From CAYLLT01 sp964591605 (GTDB lineage Bacteria; Planctomycetota; Phycisphaerae; UBA1845; PWPN01): a DNA stretch of 5,018 nt. Below the pieces are notes generated by a model, which did no database searches, was not told where the DNA came from, and saw nothing but the letters and a program-made list of their open reading frames with translations. Every line of letters begins with the position of its first letter. The first letter of the stretch is position 1. The stretch spans positions 1-5,018 of the forward strand of contig CAZQEN010000461.1 in the NCBI GenBank assembly GCA_964591605.1, read 5' to 3'. Below, piece after piece: positions 1 to 5,018 of this stretch. The translations under genes and the position numbers were made by a program.

Positions 1-25
1 GCAGCTTCAATCGACACGAGCCTCC

Positions 26-1570
26 ATGAATCCACTGGACAGAATGGTCCGGCATGCCGCGAAGATCTGGCCTTGCCTGGTTGCCGCGAGCATATGGGGC
101 ACGGTTGGCGGGACCGCTGCCCAGACAGCTTCGCCGGAACATCAGGAAGCGTTGCCGTTCATCAAGGTCGATCCGGATGCGCGGACGGCGCTGCGGGCGC
201 GCGGGGGCGGGCGGCCGTTTGTGGCGGTGGGCGTGAACTACTTCGATCCGGAGGTGGGCTGGGCGCCCAGGCTCTGGCAGCGTTTCGACGAGGGGCGCGT
301 CCGGCGGCATCTCGACCTGATCAGCTCGGCCGGGTTCAACACGATCCGCGTGTTTCTGACCTGCGCCTCGTTCCACAGCCAGCCGGGCAGGGTGGATGAG
401 GCCGGGCTGGCGAAGTTCCGCACGCTGCTGGCGATGTGCCGGGAGCGGGGGATCTACGTGATTCCGACCGGCCCGGATCACTGGGAGGGCACGCCGGCAT
501 GGTGGACGGGCGACCCGTTCGCCGACGAGACGATCCTCGATGCGGACGATGCGTGGTGGCGGGCGTTCGCCGAGCAGATGCGCGATGAGCCGGCCATCCT
601 CGCGTACGATCTGCTCAATGAGCCGTCAGTCGGCTGGGACACGCCGGGTATCCGCCGCGCGTGGAAAGTGCATCTCGCTTCGATCGCTCCCCAAAGCCCG
701 TCGAGCCCATCCGATGGAGCCCGAAGCGCAAGCAGGGGGTTCGCGGGCGGCACTGCGGCCAGATCGACGGCTCCGGGAGCCGTGGACGCGTCCGATTTCG
801 ATGTCCCGCCCGCGCAGCCTCCCGACGATCCGGCTGCGAGAGCACGTCTCGGTGTGTTCCAGCGGTTCCGCGAGCATCTCGCCGACGAATGGACGCGGCG
901 CAAGGTGGCCGCGATCCGCTCGGCCGACCGCAATCACCTCATCACCATCGGCCACATCCAGTGGGCCGCGCCGATCCTGCTGCCGGGCGTGCGGCACTAC
1001 GCGGGTTTCAACCTGAAGGAGAACGCCCGGCACGTCGATTTCGTGACGATTCACTTCTACCCGCTCGACTGGCCCAAGCCCTGCGACGCGCCGGAGGGCG
1101 TTTTCGTCAACGCGGTGTATCTGCAGGCGGTGCTGTACCAGGCCGATGCGGGCAAGCCGATCATGCTCGGCGAATTCGGCTGGCACGGCGGCGGACCGAT
1201 CATCCGCAACGGCCACGTCGATCTGCCCGCCCAGTCGCCCGAGCAGCAGCTCGACTGGTGCAAGGAGGCCATCGCGGTCAGCCGGGGGCGCGTGTGCGGC
1301 TGGCTCAACTGGGCGATGGCGGACACGCCCGAGAGCACCGACCTGACCCGATGGAGCGGCTGCTGGACCACGGATCTGACGATCAAGCCGTGGGGCAGCT
1401 GGTTCAGCGCCTTCGCCCGCGAGCAGCGCCGGCGTCCGGACGCGCCGCGCCCGTGGCCGGAGTTCATGGCAATCGCCGGCCGCGGTGCGGACGGGATGAA
1501 AGTGTCCCCCAAAGCTGGGAATGACATCCGCCTGCAGCTTCGAGCCGCCATGAGCCAGCCGGCCAACTGA
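26..1570 (+). CDS. Secreted GH5-like (cellulase-family) TIM-barrel glycoside hydrolase
   Basis: This 514-residue protein probably hydrolyses a beta-linked polysaccharide or oligosaccharide outside the cytoplasm; the substrate (glucan, mannan or other) cannot be read from the sequence. Residues 1-32 look like a Sec signal peptide: basic residues R6, R9 and K13, a hydrophobic stretch at about 15-30, and an Ala-Ala cleavage site before Q33. The barrel strands can be followed in order: VGVNYFDP (68-75), NTIRVF with R108, the D151-H152 pair, LLNEP with acid/base E199, HFYP with H343 and Y345, LGEFGW with nucleophile E383, and WLNWAM (426-431). These are the conserved positions of GH5/clan GH-A. 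Residues 221-260 are a Ser/Ala/Pro/Arg-rich insert inside the domain, described separately. The Arg/Pro-rich tail after about 465 is unassigned. The frame is open to the left window edge, and neither M1 nor M7 has a strong Shine-Dalgarno, so the start is uncertain. It converges with the NagZ-like gene. Fold assignment is firm; the GH subfamily is not. Confidence 0.88.
   Translation: MNPLDRMVRHAAKIWPCLVAASIWGTVGGTAAQTASPEHQEALPFIKVDPDARTALRARGGGRPFVAVGVNYFDPEVGWAPRLWQRFDEGRVRRHLDLISSAGFNTIRVFLTCASFHSQPGRVDEAGLAKFRTLLAMCRERGIYVIPTGPDHWEGTPAWWTGDPFADETILDADDAWWRAFAEQMRDEPAILAYDLLNEPSVGWDTPGIRRAWKVHLASIAPQSPSSPSDGARSASRGFAGGTAARSTAPGAVDASDFDVPPAQPPDDPAARARLGVFQRFREHLADEWTRRKVAAIRSADRNHLITIGHIQWAAPILLPGVRHYAGFNLKENARHVDFVTIHFYPLDWPKPCDAPEGVFVNAVYLQAVLYQADAGKPIMLGEFGWHGGGPIIRNGHVDLPAQSPEQQLDWCKEAIAVSRGRVCGWLNWAMADTPESTDLTRWSGCWTTDLTIKPWGSWFSAFAREQRRRPDAPRPWPEFMAIAGRGADGMKVSPKAGNDIRLQLRAAMSQPAN
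686..805. repeat. In-frame low-complexity, REP-like insert within the glycosidase gene
   Basis: This stretch encodes glycosidase residues 221-260, a Ser/Pro/Ala/Gly/Arg-rich segment unlike the ordered barrel sequence on either side. Its DNA has repeat-like symmetry. Positions 767-783 form a perfect inverted repeat, ACGGCTCC-G-GGAGCCGT, with 8-bp arms. The GGAGCC at 716-721 can alternatively pair with GGCTCC at 769-774 to close a longer stem. The word GGAGCCCGAAGCGCAAGC (716-733) resembles dispersed palindromic repeats I recall from planctomycete genomes, but I could not check this. It falls between the catalytic E199 strand and the next barrel helix, a place where loop insertions are tolerated. 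It could instead be an ordinary expanded linker; the edges are approximate. Confidence 0.35.
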
Positions 1571-1705
1571 TTCTCCACGAGAACCATACGGCGTCTCCCG
1601 CCTACCTCGGCTGCTCGTGGGCGACGAGACGTAAAAGTCACGAAAAGGGTCATTGCCTTTCCTATTCCGGCCGGTCACAACGGATGATCGGTTCAGGGCT
1701 CTCCA
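1571..1705. other. Convergent intergenic spacer with weak hairpins
   Basis: These 135 bp separate the 3' ends of the glycosidase (+) and the NagZ-like gene (-). Two small hairpins are visible: TTCTC-CAC-GAGAA at 1571-1583, directly after the glycosidase stop, and CTCGT-GGGCG-ACGAG at 1614-1628. A competing 6-bp pairing joins CGTCTC (1592-1597) to GAGACG (1626-1631). None is followed by a clear T run on either strand, so I do not call an intrinsic terminator. No coding potential is evident. Confidence 0.3.
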
Positions 1706-2761
1706 TCATAGGCCTCCCGGGGCGCCGGCGTAGCGCTGCTTGAGTTTCATGATGCGCTGGAAGGAGGCGTCGACGCGGGCCTCCGTGAGGCGGCCGGTGT
1801 CGAGGAGGCGGTGCAGGTGGTCGAGGGTGTGCTGGATGATGTGTTCGTCGTAGTGGTCGCAGTTGCCGTGGACGATGACGTCGATGCCGGCGTCGAGGGC
1901 CTGGGCAAGGGCGTCCTGGGGGGTGTAGTAGCGCTGGATGGCGCCCATGTTCATGTCGTCGGAGAGGACGACGCCGTCAAAGCGGAGCTGCTCGCGGAGA
2001 AGGCCGGTCATGATCTTTGGCGACAGCGTGGCCGGGTGGTCCGGGTCGATGCCGCGGATGAACACGTGCGCGGAGAGGACGGCATCGGCCAGTCCGTGCG
2101 AGACGAGATCGCGGTAGGGGAGCAGTTCGGTGTCGGACCAGGTGCGGGTGACGTCGACCATGTCGAGGTGCGAGTCGGTGCGCGAGCTGCCGTGGCCGGG
2201 GAAGTGTTTGAGGGCGCAGGCGATGCCGCGCTCGTGATGGGCCTGGATGAAGGCGGCGGCGTGGCGGGTGACGCGGTGGGGATCGTCGGAGTAAGCGCGG
2301 CCCCGGCTGCCGATGATCGGATTGGCGGGCTGGGTGTTGAGGTCGACGACGGGGGCGAGGTTGAAGTTGATGCCGAGTTCGCGGAGGGTGTCGGCCAGGC
2401 GGCCGGCCTCGCGGCGGGTGAGGTCGACGTCGTCGCGCTCGCCGAGCGACTGCGGCGAAGGGAAGGCAGGGAATCCCAGCGATTCCTTGAGGCGGATGAC
2501 CTGCCCGCCCTCGGCGTCGATGGAGACGAGCAGGGGGATCGGAGCGGCGTCCTGCAGGGCGGCGATGAGGGTCTTGAGCTGGGCGGGCGAGCGGACGTTG
2601 CCGGGGACGCGGGCCATGGGGCTGTCGGCGTCGGTGAGCCAGACGCCGCCGACCGCGTGACGGCGGATCTGCTCGAGGAACGGGCGGCACTCGTCGGGCG
2701 TCGCGCCGCGGAAGCCGACGATGAGCATCTGAGCGAGCTTGACATCGAGTGGGTGGTTCAT
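1706..2761 (-). CDS. nagZ: NagZ-like beta-N-acetylhexosaminidase, glycoside hydrolase family 3
   Basis: This 351-residue protein carries the GH3 beta-N-acetylhexosaminidase signature. In Gram-negative bacteria such enzymes remove non-reducing GlcNAc from anhydro-muropeptides during cytoplasmic peptidoglycan recycling; that role is inferred here. Visible motifs are IDAEGG (81-86), GRAYSDDP (154-161), KHFPGHG (185-191), the catalytic Asp-His dyad in DSH (D196, H198), and LSDDMNMG (266-273), where D268 should be the nucleophile. The length fits single-domain NagZ, with no C-terminal beta-sandwich domain, and there is no signal peptide, so it should be cytoplasmic. An in-frame TAA lies 12 nt before the ATG, and the next Met (M12) is already in the first barrel strand, so the start is well bounded although its Shine-Dalgarno is poor. 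It lies 285 bp beyond the BtrH-like gene on the same strand, far enough to have its own promoter. Because family members vary, a broader N-acetylglucosaminidase activity is possible. Confidence 0.9.
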   Translation of the reverse strand: MNHPLDVKLAQMLIVGFRGATPDECRPFLEQIRRHAVGGVWLTDADSPMARVPGNVRSPAQLKTLIAALQDAAPIPLLVSIDAEGGQVIRLKESLGFPAFPSPQSLGERDDVDLTRREAGRLADTLRELGINFNLAPVVDLNTQPANPIIGSRGRAYSDDPHRVTRHAAAFIQAHHERGIACALKHFPGHGSSRTDSHLDMVDVTRTWSDTELLPYRDLVSHGLADAVLSAHVFIRGIDPDHPATLSPKIMTGLLREQLRFDGVVLSDDMNMGAIQRYYTPQDALAQALDAGIDVIVHGNCDHYDEHIIQHTLDHLHRLLDTGRLTEARVDASFQRIMKLKQRYAGAPGGL

Positions 2762-2808
2762 TGGTCTCGCTTAACCCAGCAGGAACGCGGAATGATTGGC
2801 ACTGTCCA

Positions 2809-2887
2809 GCAGGGTGGCATGGGCAGCGTACTCGCTGCCCGTGTTTGATGCGCACGGGCGATGAGTAAATTGCCCATGCCACCCCGC
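2809..2887. repeat. 79-bp extended palindrome, REP/MITE-like
   Basis: The left arm 2809-2825 (GCAGGGTGGCATGGGCA) pairs with 2871-2887 over 17 positions with a single A/C mismatch, including 14 consecutive perfect pairs. The symmetry continues inward in exact register: TACTC (2829-2833) with GAGTA (2863-2867), then GCCCGTG (2837-2843) with CACGGGC (2853-2859), around a 9-nt loop. In total 28 of 35 arm positions are Watson-Crick pairs, and several of the rest are G-T wobbles. A competing hairpin, GGGCAGCG-TACT-CGCTGCCC (2821-2840), uses the left arm alone. The element ends 47 bp before the nagZ start, so it would lie in that gene's leader or promoter region. It encodes no protein I can support. 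Its regularity fits a dispersed REP-type or non-autonomous element; copy number cannot be judged from one copy. Confidence 0.75.
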
Positions 2888-2911
2888 ATAAACCCAACTA
2901 CGCTAGAAACC

Positions 2912-2940
2912 AGTATAAACCTCTAAAAGTATCCACGTCG
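2912..2940 (-). promoter_or_regulatory. Possible sigma70-type promoter for the NagZ-like gene
   Basis: An AT-rich islet at about 2888-2935 stands out from the very GC-rich surroundings. On the - strand it contains TATACT (2917-2912), a good -10 match. The sequence 17 nt upstream, CGACGT (2940-2935), is a poor -35. If used, the transcript would begin about 145 bp before the nagZ ATG and carry the long palindrome in its leader. The call is based on sequence only. Confidence 0.3.
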
Positions 2941-3026
2941 CCCGCGGGCTCCGGTGCACAGGCGGCAGGGCGCCCCGGCCGGATGTCCGGAGCGGCCGGG
3001 TCGGCCCGATTCGCGGCCGGCCGGGC
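2940..3026. other. Cluster of GC-rich palindromes downstream of the BtrH-like gene
   Basis: Several perfect palindromes crowd this stretch: GCCCGCGGGC (2940-2949), CCGGA-TG-TCCGG (2979-2990), and CGGCCGGCCG (3014-3023). In addition, CCCGGCC (2974-2980) can pair with GGCCGGG at 2994-3000 or at 3019-3025. For transcripts arriving from the BtrH-like gene on the - strand these would form strong hairpins 20 to 100 nt after the stop. They could slow or protect the 3' end, but no T run follows, so this is not a standard intrinsic terminator. Confidence 0.35.
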
Positions 3027-3046
3027 GGCGAGGCGATGAGTTCCGG

Positions 3047-4066
3047 CTATCGGCCCGGCCCGAGCGCCGCGGACCATTCGTGGACGACATCAGCGAGTAA
3101 CCGCTCGTGCGCCTCGGCGGTCCTGACGGCGCTGAGCAATTCCTCGCGGCCCTGCTGCTGCTGGAACAGCGAACTCACCAGGTCCGGATCCCGCGAGGAT
3201 GCGAGCAGGTCGGTGATGAGGTCACAGAGCCTGATCGCCTCCTGCATGCCGCCGTGGATCTGCCGGGGGGCCACTTCCTGCATGGAGCGGAAGAACTCGG
3301 CGGCGGAGGCGTGGCCCGCGGCGATGAAGTCGGCGTGCTGGCGGTGTTCGTTCCAGGCATCGGGCGTTCGAACTGCGGCGTCCGAGGCGAGCCAGGTTTC
3401 CCATGCATCATAGGCGGCCGGGCCGGTCACGACCGTCGGTGCGGCCGGACCCGGCACGCGGGGGGCGAGCGGGGCGGCGCTGAGGTACTGGTCGGTGTGG
3501 TGCAGGGCCATGGCCAGCAGACGGTCGCGCGGGGGAGCGGCCATCGAAGGCTCGAACCGCTCGACGACGCAGCATTGCAGGGCGGGCCGGTCGAGGAGCA
3601 GGGGCCCGGACGACCAGAGTGAATAACCAGTAAAACATTCTCCGGCGGGCGCGGTGATGACGCCCCAGAAGGGCCACTGAACGCCCGACCAGCCCTGCCA
3701 GGCGAGGACGGGCTGGCCGTTGGCGAGGGCGGCGCGGATCAGGGGCTTGTAGCTCACGTCCCAGTGCTGGCCGAATTCCTCCGCGCTGATCATGTCGACG
3801 GCCACGTCGGGGGGGTGCAGGTCGCGGACCTCGAATCCGAACAGGCGGGCGGCCGGCCCGAGGAAGGCATCGCGGCCGAACGTCATCCACCAGCCGGGGG
3901 ACGGCTCGGCCACAGTGGAAACCGCGGTGCAGGAGAGCCCGAGGGCCGCGCAGAGGGCGTCGTATTCGATCCGGGCGCCGTGGGCGGCGGCCACGGAGAT
4001 GAGGGCGAGGGCCAGCGACTCCGACTGGCCGGGAGCGTCCACAAATCGAATCGCATCCAGCGTCAT
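3047..4066 (-). CDS. BtrH/C39-like papain-fold protein, probably lacking catalytic residues
   Basis: This 339-residue protein has no signal peptide or membrane segment. Its plan resembles proteins annotated as BtrH N-terminal/C39-like: an Ala-rich first helix followed by YDALCAALGLS (35-45), a domain core with GQPVLAWQGW (117-126) and WPFWGVITA (131-139), then a helical C-terminal half starting GPAAYDAWETWL (215-226). In catalytic papain-like relatives the first helix starts with a Cys and the later strand carries a His. Here the matching places appear to hold Ser (around S15) and Trp (around W134), so I infer loss of peptidase or acyltransferase chemistry. This alignment is from memory and needs a profile search. 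The C-terminal 120 residues contain several amphipathic helices. The ATG is 7 bp past the stop of the DUF1080 lipoprotein gene with no clear Shine-Dalgarno of its own, consistent with translational coupling in one operon. The reading frame is sound; the function is unknown. Confidence 0.8.
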   Translation of the reverse strand: MTLDAIRFVDAPGQSESLALALISVAAAHGARIEYDALCAALGLSCTAVSTVAEPSPGWWMTFGRDAFLGPAARLFGFEVRDLHPPDVAVDMISAEEFGQHWDVSYKPLIRAALANGQPVLAWQGWSGVQWPFWGVITAPAGECFTGYSLWSSGPLLLDRPALQCCVVERFEPSMAAPPRDRLLAMALHHTDQYLSAAPLAPRVPGPAAPTVVTGPAAYDAWETWLASDAAVRTPDAWNEHRQHADFIAAGHASAAEFFRSMQEVAPRQIHGGMQEAIRLCDLITDLLASSRDPDLVSSLFQQQQGREELLSAVRTAEAHERLLADVVHEWSAALGPGR

Positions 4067-4073
4067 AGACGGC

Positions 4074-4821
4074 TCACAGGGGCTTGATCCGGATGTTGCG
4101 GTAGAAGGCCACGGGTTTCCAGTGATCCTGCAGGGTGATGTAGCCGCTGCGGGGCAATTCGGCGTAGGGGCGGGGGAATTTTCCGATCGGGGCGGTCAGC
4201 CGGGCGAAATCGGTGTCGATGACCTTGAGGCCGTTGAGCTCGACCCGCACGATTGAGCCCTGGCAGGTGATTTCGAGTTGATTCCACTCACCCGCGGGCC
4301 TGGAAGCGTTGAACATGGGGGTGACCACGTCGTAAATCGAGCCGNNNNNNNNNNATCGAGCCGCAGGAGTTCTTGTTTGGCGGCTGGCCGTGGTCATCGA
4401 GATTCTGCACCTCGAATCCGGTGAAGGGCGGGGCACCCTGGCGGGCGGACCGCAGGCAGACGCCGCTGTTGGCCCCCGTCTCGACCTTGAACTCCATTTG
4501 CAGGATGAAGTCGCCGAACTCGCGGGCGTCGTAGCGGAACCAGTGATAGCCCAGGCCCTTGCAGCAGATCATGCCGTCCTGAACGAAGAAGGCGTTGGGG
4601 TCGGGCGGCTGGTCGTCTTCGCGGTCGATGACCCAGCCGGCGGCGGTGGTGCCGTCAAAGAGGGTGATCCAGCCGGTGTCGGTGGCGTCCGCCGGGCGGG
4701 CGGGGTTCGAGGGGTTGTGGGTCGGCGGGGTGCGGGTGAGCTGCTCGTGGGAGCCGCCGCAGCCGGCCAGGGCTGCGAGGAGCCCGCCGCAGATCAGGAT
4801 GGAATCGATTGAACAGCGCAT
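4074..4821 (-). CDS. DUF1080 (3-keto-disaccharide hydrolase family) lipoprotein, split by an assembly gap
   Basis: After repairing the N run (see 4336-4363) this is one 242-residue protein. Residues 1-20 form a lipoprotein signal peptide ending in the lipobox LAGC, with C21 predicted to be lipidated, so it should be anchored in the envelope. A Pro/Thr/Asn-rich linker (about 25-47) follows. The DUF1080 domain then runs to the C-terminus, with GWITLFDGTTAAGW (50-63), DFILQMEFKV (104-113), SGVCLR (119-124), GFEVQNLDD (135-143), GSIYDV (154-159), AGEWNQLEI (170-178), VELNG (187-191) and ITLQDHW (222-228). The fold is a concanavalin-like beta-sandwich. Members of the family include enzymes acting on 3-keto-glycosides, but most are uncharacterised; substrate here is unknown. 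The start at 4821 is preferred over the longer frame from 4977 because it follows an AGGAG at ideal spacing and begins exactly at the signal peptide. It is the first gene of a probable operon with the BtrH-like gene. As printed it appears frameshifted; I regard that as an artefact. Confidence 0.88.
4336..4363. other. Assembly gap (10 N) flanked by an identical 9-bp duplication
   Basis: Ten Ns occupy 4345-4354. The 9 bases before them (4336-4344) and after them (4355-4363) are both ATCGAGCCG. Removing the Ns and one copy deletes 19 nt, which is 1 modulo 3, exactly the shift needed to join the two halves of the DUF1080 gene. The joined codons read N-S-C-G-S-I-Y-D, matching the family's Gly-x-Ile-Tyr-Asp motif. 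The Ns therefore most likely mark two contig ends that overlapped by 9 bases and were padded in scaffolding. Confidence 0.9.
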
Positions 4822-4827
4822 GTGCCG

Positions 4828-4832
4828 CTCCT
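4828..4832 (-). promoter_or_regulatory. Ribosome binding site of the DUF1080 lipoprotein gene
   Basis: AGGAG reads on the - strand, 6 nt before the ATG at 4821. It decides the start: the upstream ATG at 4977 would add 52 residues of Arg/Pro/Ser-rich sequence in front of a textbook lipoprotein signal peptide. Confidence 0.75.
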
Positions 4833-4850
4833 GTCGAACATTCGGCGCGC

Positions 4851-4880
4851 ACGGTACCCGGGCGGCGCGGGCAGCGTCAA
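4851..4880 (-). promoter_or_regulatory. Candidate sigma70-type promoter for the lipoprotein/BtrH-like operon
   Basis: On the - strand TTGACG (4880-4875) matches the -35 consensus at five of six positions. After an 18-nt spacer comes TACCGT (4856-4851), which keeps only the T1, A2 and T6 positions of the -10. Transcription would begin near 4842, leaving a short leader with the AGGAG in it. Position and spacing are good; the weak -10 limits confidence. Confidence 0.4.
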
Positions 4881-5018
4881 GGAGAGAACCGGGGCGAGGG
4901 AAGGTGAGAGGGGATCCACCTGCGGCGGAGTGAGACGGGGGACGGGGGGAGAATTGGGTTCGATGTGCGTCACGCAAAGGTTCAGAGGACCAGCGGATGC
5001 GAGATCCGCCCGAGGAGT
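4881..5018. other. Upstream non-coding edge with purine-rich strand and hairpin
   Basis: No gene is supported here. From about 4880 to 4950 the + strand is strikingly purine-rich (G and A runs). At 4993-5009 there is a perfect hairpin, GCGGAT-GCGAG-ATCCGC, with 6-bp arms, and at 4966-4976 a small TGCG-TCA-CGCA. The first could belong to the end of a neighbouring gene outside the window. No T run marks it as a terminator. Confidence 0.3.

Noticed and set aside
1..25. Leader or promoter of the glycosidase
   Set aside because: There are only 25 bases, with no stop in frame and no clear Shine-Dalgarno, too little to support any call.
1571..1631. Intrinsic terminator between the convergent genes
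   Set aside because: The stems are only 5-6 bp and lack a following T run on either strand.
626..1678. 350-residue open frame on the - strand opposite the glycosidase
   Set aside because: It is Arg/Ala/Pro-rich with no recognisable domain, and antisense to a gene with a complete catalytic barrel.
2776..2813. Direct repeat CCAGCAGG at 2776-2783 and 2806-2813, possible target duplication of the palindrome
   Set aside because: Both copies lie on the same side of the element and the right flank has no match, so it is not a target-site duplication; 8 bp can recur by chance.
1811..2848. 345-residue open frame on the + strand opposite the NagZ-like gene
   Set aside because: It is a Val/Gly/Ala/Asp-rich shadow frame caused by high GC at third codon positions. 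The - strand frame carries all the GH3 motifs.
4074..4436. Separate gene formed by the C-terminal half of the DUF1080 protein
   Set aside because: It starts in the wrong frame beyond the N run. The two halves make one family domain once the duplicated 9 bp is collapsed.
4822..4977. Upstream start at 4977 adding 52 residues to the lipoprotein
   Set aside because: The extension is Arg/Pro/Ser-rich, covers the promoter-like sites, and would bury the lipoprotein signal peptide. The start at 4821 has an ideally spaced AGGAG.

Overview
This is a GC-rich window holding four protein genes. None of them is a housekeeping marker, so the taxon is inferred. A lipoprotein of the DUF1080 (3-keto-disaccharide hydrolase) family, a secreted GH5-type glycosidase, a NagZ-like GH3 enzyme, a BtrH/C39-like protein and long palindromic REP-like sequences together suggest a Planctomycetota bacterium (Phycisphaerae-like) or a relative. 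A run of 10 N shows that the source is a draft or metagenome scaffold.

Layout. On the + strand, 26-1570 encodes a secreted TIM-barrel glycosidase (GH5-like) with both catalytic glutamates and an unusual low-complexity, REP-like insert inside the barrel. It converges on three genes on the - strand. In transcription order these are: a DUF1080 lipoprotein (4821-4074, interrupted by the N run); a probable BtrH/C39-like papain-fold protein that lacks the expected catalytic Cys and His (4066-3047), only 7 bp downstream and so very likely co-transcribed; then 285 bp of non-coding DNA; then a cytoplasmic NagZ-like beta-N-acetylhexosaminidase (2761-1706). The 285-bp gap holds a 79-bp near-perfect palindrome, an AT-rich islet with a possible promoter, and a cluster of GC palindromes.

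The most useful correction is at the N run. The 9 bases on either side of the Ns are identical. Collapsing one copy together with the Ns (19 nt) joins the two reading frames into a single 242-residue lipoprotein with a standard DUF1080 motif across the join. The apparent break is therefore almost certainly a scaffolding artefact and not a mutation.

Functionally the window looks like a carbohydrate-processing neighbourhood: an exported glycosidase, an envelope lipoprotein probably acting on sugars, and a cytoplasmic hexosaminidase. Only the lipoprotein and BtrH-like genes are clearly linked by spacing. I saw no CRISPR array, tRNA, rRNA, transposase or defence system. The least understood item is the lipoprotein plus BtrH-like pair.
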